Assembly: GCA_040954595.2 (NCBI GenBank)
Contig: CM082596.2
Span: 1,550,001-1,614,000 of the forward strand
Length of the DNA stretch: 64,000 nt
Reading direction: 5' to 3'
From: Balanoglossus misakiensis
Lineage: Eukaryota; Hemichordata
Shown: piece after piece, positions 55,851 to 64,000 of the stretch
Layout of the letters: the number at the start of each line of letters is the position of its first letter
How positions within the stretch are numbered: the stretch's first letter is position 1
The notes under the pieces: model-generated
The model's database searches: none
The model's input: only the letters and a program-made list of their open reading frames with translations
What the model was told of the DNA's origin: nothing
Translations under genes and position numbers: made by a program

Positions 55851-55856
55851 TTTATT
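55851..55856 (-). terminator. Poly(A) signal for the MOXD1-like gene
   Basis: AATAAA on the minus strand (TTTATT on plus), about 255 bp downstream of the MOXD1-like stop codon and before the next gene. It implies a 3' UTR of about 0.28 kb, which is A+T-rich with TATATA runs. Confidence 0.5.
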
Positions 55857-56111
55857 ATACCTATAACTCAAATAATTATGACTACATGTGATACATGATG
55901 AAACACACAATACAAACAAGGAGGAAATCCACCATGTGGCCTATCTAGCAATATAATTTTTATGTATATATAATTATATATTTCTAAGTACAATAAAGAA
56001 GTGTATATATTCAATCAGCAATGTATGGCTTTGAGTACAATAAAGTATGATGTATACGAATACATCGTCAACAGGTATCTACTAATACATAATTTCTTTT
56101 CTGACATAAAC

Positions 56112-59100
56112 CTAGAACCAAGTTGAAATGGCCAAAATGATACCCCATAACATCGCTATTTTCTGACAATATAGGGTGCTGCAACCGGCCCTCACTACAT
56201 CATCAGGGTCGCGTTCGACAGATTCTTCACACAAGCGATCTGGCACTGGTAAACGTTCGAAAGTTGCTGGTGGAAAATATACGTGTCCAAAGAATTCCTC
56301 ATCTTCCTCATCTTCTGTGTCCTATAAGAAATGAAAGAACTCAATATATTGAATATGAACACATTAAAAACAAATAAAATCTTTTTTATTGCTCATTACA
56401 GAATGAATTTTATTTCAATAATAGTTTTTCTATGGCCAAAAATATTCCACGATGCTTTGATTTAAGCTCAAAACTCAAGCACATTCTTGCGCTATTAAGA
56501 GCATGCACATATTCACAGCGACATATGATTCTCTTCAGATTGACCACTGGCCTATTTCAAAATAAAAGCTACACTTTATAAGAAGACTTAATTTGCTCAC
56601 ATTCCCTCCTTGTTGGACCTCAAGTGGTGCATTACAGTATTCGAATGTAAGACCTTGTTTGTATGCCATCTCCAGACCAGTGCGAGTGACTTCATTGGTC
56701 CAGTTCACATGTTCCAAGTATTCGAAGAATGATATATTTGCAAGGCTTTCAGGTCTCTTGATGACAAAGTCTTCAAAGCCATAAGGACTCCTAGTGTGAT
56801 AAAAAAACACAGCCTTCCATCAATAAGTAACCCTTTCACCACCATGGTTCAGTCCAAATCCATTGTTATTTATGGTAAAGTTGGACCTCCATAGAGGGAA
56901 ATAGGGCTGAAAGGGTTATTAAAATTCTTTAATATCAATAATGATCTGGCCATGTGACTCACAGCATTGTCATTTTCAGGTGACAGGTAAACAACATGGT
57001 GGCATCCAGTAAAAGTTTGTCCGAGTATGTTTATAATTTTTTAGAGAAAAGAAGAACTTTTTCAAGGTTTGATATTTTACCTGTGCTCAATTTCCTCTAC
57101 TCCAACACTAGGCGCGATGGACTGTGGCAGTAAAACAGTTTGACACGTCACAAGATTGGTGCGAGGATAGACATAGAGGAACGCCATACACATCTCTTCA
57201 TTCGTACCAAACCCACCCTGTCGAAAGGCATAGAGCAAGTTTTCATTGTGACAGGCAATGGCACATATATCATATGTAAGACTGCGGTTGATATATTGCT
57301 GTCTATTTGTCTATAGAAACTATAACCTGTTTTGCTTGGTTAATGAGTATGAACTCTAGGTATTATAATCATGCATAACAGAGCTGCATTTATTAAAATT
57401 AGGTACCGTAATGGATGCGAATTATAAGACTTACAAAAGTGATTGTTTCTCTGTCCATTGTTTCATAGTCACACTCCACCACAAAACTGTCCCCCTAGGC
57501 AAATTAAAAACAAACAAAAAACGGCTACTTTTTGTATAAATCAAATTAACAGAATGCAATTAATCAAACAATGTAAAACTGAGAAAATTTTGCGACAGGA
57601 AATTTTCCCAATTTCAAAAGAAGATCTTAATTGCTGTCTTGATCTGTACTTTCTGTCATGAAACTCTCAGTCGATCAGTGTTGGCATTCAACTTCTCACA
57701 TGATTCATACAGAATAGGATAAAGAGACATACTCACAGGACGTATAAGAACTTCTTCTTTCAAATGGCGGAACTCCTGGTAGTTAAAATCGTAGTGTTCG
57801 TCCTGAGAAAGCACCGGTAATTCCACTCCATTTCGGATATGATGCACACGGATGGCTCGACCTGCCAGATGAGTGTGCAATAGACTACCAAAAACATGGA
57901 CTTCTGCAGTGTTGCTTGCATTTGACATCTGGGAAATAGAAGTATGAACAGAACCCTGAAGAATTCGTCCAAAGCAGCTCATGCTTTTAATTCTTAATAT
58001 ATATAGTATCCATTGACTATTGGCTTTGAAAAAGAAAGGACATGTTTATAAGACTTATAGTTATAATGACCATCTAGAAATACACAATTGGCTGGGTCTC
58101 AACTTTCCATGTTAAATGTAGCTTAATTTACATGAATTTGCATCTTTCATTTATCATTCTGTTGGTTTGTGTTTGTGTTGTTTTGTTGTTCAATAGACAT
58201 GATGATCTTTCCATTTTTTCATGCAGCTACTTACCCGCTGTGAGCAATCTGATGAGCAGTGTGAAGTTACCGTGAATTTCCTCGCTTTTGGGGGAACAAT
58301 CATGGTTGGGCTCACAAGTGATCCCAAAGTTAGCATAGTTACATCATGCTGCCTCAATGTAGCCGTGTAGTGAATCCTCAAACCAGAACTGTCAACAAAC
58401 GCTAAGCGAGAGAAAAAAATAATCAATATGGATGTACTTCCATGTACAAAATCTGATATTGATAATTCAGATGAAAAACAATGTATAGTGAGTGTCAGAT
58501 CATCTAAGACTGCACCAAACAACCGATTTCTGCAATGGATATACTCACTGTCTAAGTACTCAGGATTGTCATAGTGAGTTTCCATCATCACAAATGTTAA
58601 ATCGGAATCGCCTCCTATTGGCATACCGGCTTTTTCCGGAAAATACATCGGCTGGAATAGATTTAAACAATATTTCAATAGTTACTCATAGACAGATGCA
58701 GACAGTGCGTTGTGTTGCTTCTGATCGAACAATTCCTTAATGCATGCAAAGCAAGTACCATACACACCACACACACACACACACAAGAGAGAGTGACAGG
58801 AAGAGAGAGCGAGAGCCAGAGAAGATCGAGAGAGACAGAGACAAACAGAGCTATTATAGTTAATTCTTAGACTTACCCCTCCTCCAACTGCCCAGCCCAT
58901 GACCGTTGTTACACAACTATCAAGATCAGGAGGCATATTGGCATCAAAACACTCGAAGCTCTGGTGATGGTATAACGATTCGTTGAATGTACCGCTACAT
59001 GCATACATGATGAAGTGGTGGACTAATGCCTCATTTCCGGGCTGAATGACTGGTTCGTACTTTTTGGAAGGAATGAAAAAGAAAACGTGCATTTTATTTC

Positions 59101-61176
59101 AGATCCAGAAAACATAATATATGTGCACACAAGCTATGTGTAAATTAAACCTCATGAACATGACAATTATAGTTTCCAGCAATATTCAATGTAGTCCCAT
59201 GGGAAGAGACAAAGTCAACATGCTTATGTACATCCTAAAATAATTCCCAAAAACAATTAAGTTGCACCCTCTATATCGGTACACATCGCTCTTTTTTTCA
59301 TCAAGTTTATATGACATCTTCCTTACCATGACAATGTGATGTTTTCTATCCAGTTTAGGCATCTGAAAACCTTTGCATGTGTAGGTAGTGCTTTGGTGAT
59401 GAGGTACTCTTACCTGTTTACAAGGAAGCAAAAGTCATGTGGTTTTAATCGTCAGGACAAAGTAAGTCAATTCTGTTTTGTGTCCACGTGCATGTAGATT
59501 TTTAGAGTTTTTTTTAGATAGAACCTACTTGGATATATCACAGCAAAAGTTACTAAAATTAAACTTACATTGTCGTTCAATATTTCCAAGGACTTTATTT
59601 CTCCCTGCATATCTTCCAGTCTGGGGAAGTTATAACCAACAGAATGAAGGAGATACACACTTCGGGCACCTCTATTCTCTCGACCATGCCAAGGTAACGG
59701 CTGATTCTCTTCTGGCTTTTCTGAGTGATACGCCCAAATTAATTTCACCGTGCTTCCCTGTAAAGACAATGCTGAAACATTTCAGATTCCTTGTTGCCAG
59801 ATGGGATATATTGCCAGACATTACAATGCAATGCACACTGGCCTGTACAGTTACAGTCAAACTTGTGTTAGTGACCTGCACCTCTATATAGTGGCCACTT
59901 TACAGTCCCTGTGTAATTGACCTGTCTATAAAGGCCACCTGTGTATAAAGGCCTGGCAGGAAAGTCCCTGTCTATACAAGCCACTATAGACAGCTTAGAC
60001 TGTAATAAAAAAGACTTTTATTGTTTTAATCTCACCGAAATTAACCAGTCATTCCCATCATCGCATGTATCCAGCTTTCTTTCAAATTTGAAGATTGTGA
60101 TACCATCTCTCTGTCCTCCGTAAAGTAACTTGTAGTCCTGTTTCTCATCAATCCTGGGTTCCCCAAAATCCAATGCATGACGATCCTGAGGGAAAATCCA
60201 AATTGAAACTGCATCATTTACAGTATTTAGGCACTGTTATACATGTACATATAATACATTTTGATAAACTCATACATGTGTTGGTTAAAAGCCATGCATA
60301 CTTTAAAGTTAAATTGTAATATGATTATAGTTTAGCCTTAGTTTTTTCACTCCTGAAAATCACTGATAGGCACTGTACACTATGCCACAATCTGTTCATA
60401 CCCGAAATTTATAAATTAATTGTCCCTGGTTTTTGCACTTTTCACATGACTACCTGGTGAAAGATTAGTTTCTATGGATACCCAATGCCAACAAACAATA
60501 ACACTACAATACTATTGATAAAATAATGGGATAGCACTTACACAAGTTTCAAAAAGAAAAGACAACTTTCGAATTGCTGGGATTTCTAAGGCTCAGGCTA
60601 ATGGTCAACTTTTGAACCATACAATTCAATGAAGACCAACGTCACAAGCATTGAATGACACTCCATTGTGTAGTTCAGTATGTTGGTACATGTATGACGT
60701 CAATGTGTTATATATGTTGTGGTGACCTCCCAAAGACGCATACCCATCTGAGAGTCACGTGAAAATGAAAAGGTCTAAACTATCACAGAAAAAGGTCTTT
60801 TACCTTTCACCGACAACTTCATCACCCATTTGAACGTAATTAAGTTTTGATAATTTTCTGAAGGGACTGTGCCTTATACCCTTACCGTAAAATGCTTCCG
60901 TCCGTTAGTTTTCACCCAACCAATAACAATATCTGAACCAGGCATGCCACCATTTGGCGAGAAACCAAAGCCAACATAGCCAGTCGTTTCCACATGAACT
61001 TCAAACGTAATCTTCACATCATCGAACTTCCAGTAGACTTTATATTTTCCGTGTTGGTCAAGAAAAGCTTCGTGCATATAATCATCGGTAGTCGGGCTGA
61101 GTAAGATAGGAGAGGATTGCGATGGTGGAGCAGACAGTGCCACCGTTACCACGCACAACAAGAAAAGCCCGGCCAT
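56112..61176 (-). CDS. MOXD1: DBH-like monooxygenase (MOXD1 type), 12 exons, complete
   Basis: Copper type II, ascorbate-dependent monooxygenase of the dopamine beta-hydroxylase/PHM family in the secretory pathway; the substrate is unknown. Exons, 5' to 3': 61176-60886, 60185-60036, 59757-59569, 59413-59327, 59059-58877, 58651-58549, 58401-58235, 57928-57737, 57494-57435, 57217-57081, 56790-56601, 56321-56112. All introns are GT-AG and the frame is open: 1959 bp, 652 residues, slightly longer than human DBH or MOXD1. Residues 1-15 form a signal peptide; the DOMON domain spans about 33-155 and the two copper domains about 190-330 and 335-500. Visible ligands are His235-His236 for the first copper, and His408, His410 (HTHLAG) and Met483 (EEMC) for the second. 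The third His of the first copper site in DBH appears to be Thr290 (SCVTT), as I recall for vertebrate MOXD1. An acidic stretch (about 584-592) is followed by a hydrophobic C-terminus (637-652), suggesting a membrane tail or GPI signal. The ATG at 61176 is the first in frame that gives the signal peptide. Confidence 0.95.
56828..56918. mobile_element. 91-bp palindromic MITE, copy in MOXD1-like intron 10
   Basis: The ends TAACCCTTTCA and TGAAAGGGTTA are inverted repeats. Read as its reverse complement, the whole 91 bp aligns with the copy at 62095-62185. It contains no gene. Confidence 0.7.
58761..58845. repeat. CA then GA microsatellite in MOXD1-like intron 5
   Basis: A CA run followed by GAGA/GACA units just downstream of the donor of exon 59059-58877. 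The frame that reads through from that exon into the repeat is an intron artefact. Confidence 0.8.
59872..60000. repeat. Diverged short repeat in MOXD1-like intron 2
   Basis: Imperfect repetition of a unit like GACCTGTCTATAAAGGCCAC, joined by CAGTCCCTGTGTA-type and AAAGTCCCTGTCTA-type segments. Units differ at several positions. It looks like the core of a dispersed repeat family. Confidence 0.45.
60186..60885 (-). other. MOXD1-like intron 1
   Basis: About 700-bp intron with donor GTAAGG after the DOMON-coding first exon and acceptor CCCTCAG. I see no gene or structured element in it. Confidence 0.7.
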
Positions 61177-61852
61177 GTCCGACCGGAATACCACTGTCAC
61201 TAACAGCAGGGATGTCACTGAATGTCTCTAACAGATTCAACAATACACTGTCAAAGAACAAACTTTACTTCAATAGCACTTGCACAGAGACATTGTTATT
61301 TAAATAACCTTTCAGCTCCAGTAGATGGCCATGAATAATTTAAAGTGCATGATTAATGCATAATACCTGGTGAAAGTAGGTCGGTGATACAGAAACTTTT
61401 CCTTCTTCATAGAATTTATTTAAAACTTGTGAAGTATCTATACTTCTACATAGAGTGAGCACATAAGTCTTTCGAACCTTCGGCTCACAGGACTGAAAAC
61501 AGAAATTCTGGTAATATTGCAATATGACTCTAATAACTTGTTTTCCTCCAAGGTTACCCCACTCCACTAACACCTCTCGTGAATGACCTGTCATTCAGAC
61601 GTCAAGAACTTATTCAACAGAACCTGAAGGATTATTCTTGTTTAAATTTGAACCAAAAGCTAAGATTGCGAAAACATGACATCGAAAATTGGCTTTAATA
61701 AAATATGACAGTGGAGTGTTTGTTCAAAATTGTAGAGTGTCAGGACAGACTAGCACAAGCCGCAATAACATCATCCAAATCAGTAGCAGCTGTCTACGTC
61801 ATTCATCACAATTATCCCATGACATGTTATTGTTGTTCCAACCAGACTTGTC
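61177..61852. other. Short intergenic region: MOXD1-like promoter side and JmjC gene 3' flank
   Basis: Should hold the MOXD1-like promoter and 5' UTR and the 3' UTR of the JmjC gene. An AATAAA on the minus strand at 61415-61420 (TTTATT on plus) could end the JmjC transcript about 435 bp after its stop. An exon-like open segment at 61367-61492 overlaps this area. Confidence 0.4.
61367..61492 (-). other. Candidate orphan or alternative exon (42 codons)
   Basis: A 126-bp segment open in one frame, with a good acceptor (TGTTTTCAG) before it and a CAG|GTATTA donor after it, phase 0 on both sides. Spliced after exon 62313-62208 of the JmjC gene it would replace the last exon and continue to a stop (VLCINHAL) if the donor were unused. 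It has Cys residues, a Lys/Arg-rich start and no recognised domain. Chance is quite possible at this length. Confidence 0.2.
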
Positions 61853-64000
61853 TCACAATTCTTCATGTCGTAAAAGATGCTCAAACCACAAGTGTTCAAC
61901 GGTAGGGTCATGTACTCGCGCATTACGGAACTTCTCAACTGCCTCTTCTATGTGAGCGTCGACCATGTCTTTAGTGATCACTCCATCCTGACTAGCTCCA
62001 AGGGTAGCCAGAATCTGCAATGACATCAATGGTAGAAAACCATGGAGTGAAATTTATGATCTATAGTAAACTTCTGTAACACAGAAAATATGTATTTTAA
62101 CCCTGTCACCCCCAGTTTCCTTCTTTAAAGGTCCAACCTTACCCAGAAAACAATGGGTTGGACCATTGTGGTGAAAGGGTTAAAACTAAATTGTAGCAGT
62201 TACTTACCTCCCTTGCTTTGTGGGGAGTCCCACCAATGGCATCCACATATCTTGTTATGAACTCCTCACAGTGAAACTGCTTGTCAGACTCTGTCATGAG
62301 TCTTGCCAACTGACTGGAACAAAACAAAATTACACACATGTGATTAGGATATTAATGAAACAATTCACTTTGGCCACAGGATGGACCATGATTTTTGGCC
62401 TGGCGAGTGGTCATCCAGTATTGGTCCAGTAAAGGTTGGGCCCTTCTGCTATGCAACTGTGGGCACCACAATACAGCTACTGCCATAGCTACTCACACAA
62501 TATTATCAGCATTGATGTAACTATATTCAAAGTCCTCAGTGTTTGACACATCGGTGGGGTCAAAGGTCAGCAGGAGTTGCTTCAACTGGTTCACCGTCAG
62601 TGATCTGACATCCTCTACAGTCACATAACCTCTGCCATCAGGGTCAAGCAAATGAATAAACTGGAAAGAAATGGTGAAATCATATTAGCATCTCAACACT
62701 GAGTCAATTTTTGGAGAGTGTGGTTTTTGAATACTCCAGACACAATCTTTCTCACCAAAGTGTTGGTGTAAACTTTTCTCATTTTTATACCATTTTTTGA
62801 AACTTAACACTTAGTTTAAGACAATATGGATATAAGTTGCCCTTGCCTACATGTCAATATTGTCCTAAACTAAGTGTAAAGTTTCAACTTTTCTTTTGTT
62901 TACCTGTTCTCTCATATCTTGGATATAATCAGAAACATCACCTTCTTCTTCATCATCTTCATCTGTCTGGTGAAAATTAATGAGAAATACAAATTAGAAA
63001 ATGAAACTGGTACCCAGGGTGGAGAGTGGAAAAGGGTACATTGTACATGAAAGAGTTGACTTACAGTTTGTAAGACTTACTCGTATGAAATGGACAGTAA
63101 ATGGTTCCAACCAAATTTTGCCATTTTCATCTGCAGAGGTCAGCAAGACAGTTCTGTATACAACAAAAATCATTGTGTAAGTAAATTAGAATATTTGTGG
63201 GTTTTTGCGTGTAAGAAGTTATCTACGGAATTTAAATCAATGGTTTCTATATTCACTGATGACTTGCCTCAAAATATAGATATCCATATGTCCCTGTGGA
63301 AGCTCTCCATATCCACTGTACGTCCAGAGTATATCAACTTCATTCATTGGTTTGAAGTCAAGTGATTCAGAACTGGGAGAGCTCTCAGCTGCCGCACAAT
63401 CAGAATCATCAAATGGGAAACTTTTTGTCAAGAATGAAAACCAGATGGCCACAGCTGAGTTCATGTAACCGTTGGAACGCACCTGGTGAAGATAACCTGT
63501 CAATAGAATTACAGATTTAGATATAATCTTGGTTCCTATTAATTCTTTCAGTGTCACAGCTAATATATAAGACTGTGCTCCAAATAGGAATTTTACTTAC
63601 CACTCGGCATGTATATACAGTCTCCTCTGTTCATGGTGACATGCGAGTATTTCACATCTTTGATTTTGGGAAACTTTACAAGATTCACAGCATCAACATC
63701 AACCAGGGAATAGCCACCAAATTCTTGAAGTGAATCACTTGACAAGTACACAAGGTCGCTCTGAAGTTGTTAGAAGACAAGGAAAAAGGAAGCCTCATTC
63801 ATTATAAAACATTGAAGAGCTTGCAAGGGCAAGCATTTGCCTCTCATGGAATGATGTACAATAACTGTATTGTATTGTGTATTGTAATAGTTTTTTCTTA
63901 AACTATTGTGATGATGTATTATGCTGTATTGGATTGTATTAATTGTAATTGTATTTTGCAGTATACAAACCTGTTTTGGATCTACCAATAACCACTCTTT
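61853..64000 (-). CDS. JmjC-domain protein with EF-hand-like segments, 3' part (8 exons)
   Basis: C-terminal 328 residues of a protein whose 5' end lies beyond the window. Exons: 64000-63971 (partial), 63760-63601, 63496-63268, 63153-63081, 62966-62904, 62660-62497, 62313-62208, 62014-61853. Phases join without a stop until TGA at 61855-61853. The first part is a JmjC/cupin_8 fold: EWLLVDP, then NRGDCIYMPSGYLHQVRS, where the His after Gly-Tyr-Leu is the likely second iron ligand. The His-X-Asp half of the Fe(II) site would lie upstream. Such folds are usually 2-oxoglutarate dioxygenases acting on protein side chains. After an acidic stretch comes LDPDGRGYVTVED, a good EF-hand calcium loop (Asp1, Asp3, Gly6, Asp12). 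Weaker loop-like pieces are ADENGKIWLE and ASQDGVITKD. The intron after exon 63496-63268 uses a GC donor. I recognise no named orthologue, and neither substrate nor location can be read from this part. Confidence 0.85.
62095..62185. mobile_element. 91-bp palindromic MITE, copy in JmjC-gene last intron
   Basis: The terminal repeats TTTTAACCCTGTCACC and GGTGAAAGGGTTAAAA are inverted with one mismatch. The interior (AAAGGTCCAAC, ACAATGG, GGACCATTG) matches the other copies. It lies between exons 62313-62208 and 62014-61853. Confidence 0.7.
62799..62885. repeat. 87-nt near-perfect hairpin in JmjC-gene intron
   Basis: The arms 62799-62830 and 62854-62885 pair over 32 bp with three mismatches around a 23-nt loop. 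It lies inside the intron between exons 62966-62904 and 62660-62497 and would be transcribed with the host gene. The size is that of a microRNA precursor or a very small MITE; the sequence alone does not decide. Confidence 0.6.
63861..63957. repeat. TGTATT-type imperfect simple repeat in JmjC-gene intron
   Basis: Interrupted TGTATTG/ATTGTA units in the intron between the first two exons seen of the JmjC gene. Confidence 0.6.

Noticed and set aside
57656-57982. Longer minus-strand frame around a MOXD1-like exon
   Set aside because: The ends beyond 57737-57928 are intron sequence. Splice sites and family alignment define the shorter exon.
61177-61218. Upstream extension of the MOXD1-like protein
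   Set aside because: It begins with GTG, and the internal ATG at 61176 gives a proper signal peptide.
1-64000. CRISPR array or bacterial operon
   Set aside because: No regular direct repeats with unique spacers. Split genes with GT-AG introns show that this is eukaryotic DNA.

Overview
This is animal nuclear DNA: protein-coding genes split by many GT-AG introns, an A+T-rich background, microsatellites and small non-autonomous DNA transposons. The three genes that can be reassembled (an ALDH2-type aldehyde dehydrogenase, a MOXD1-type copper monooxygenase and a JmjC/EF-hand protein) keep vertebrate-like lengths and motifs, with introns of about 0.1-1 kb. That suggests a marine invertebrate deuterostome such as a hemichordate, lancelet or echinoderm. 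The assignment is inference; nothing in the window fixes the species.

Layout. From 1 to about 51 kb the window is almost free of recognisable coding sequence. The one exception is an isolated minus-strand first coding exon of a two-pore-domain potassium channel (22791-23241). It stops exactly inside the first pore's GYG filter codon, and I could not find its downstream exons, so they are probably beyond position 1 across a very long intron. The rest of this desert holds microsatellites, an 880-bp terminal-inverted-repeat transposon (19055-19934), a foldback element (44144-44296), an imperfect inverted repeat near 46.1 kb, a nested hairpin region near 49 kb and a 154-bp tandem repeat near 50.8 kb.

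From 51.1 kb to the end the window is gene-dense, with three genes head-to-tail on the minus strand and less than 0.7 kb between neighbours. The first is a complete 14-exon mitochondrial aldehyde dehydrogenase (51135-55402, 520 aa). The second is a complete 12-exon DBH-like monooxygenase of MOXD1 type (56112-61176, 652 aa), with signal peptide, DOMON domain, both copper monooxygenase domains and a hydrophobic C-terminus. The third is the 3' part (8 exons, 328 aa) of a JmjC-domain protein with EF-hand-like segments, whose start lies beyond 64000.

The three proteins act in different places (mitochondrial matrix, secretory pathway, unknown), so I see no shared pathway. Their introns share a 91-bp palindromic MITE family. 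The most unusual items are the JmjC plus EF-hand architecture with a GC-AG intron, a near-perfect 87-nt intronic hairpin, and the transposon with a clean 5-bp target-site duplication.
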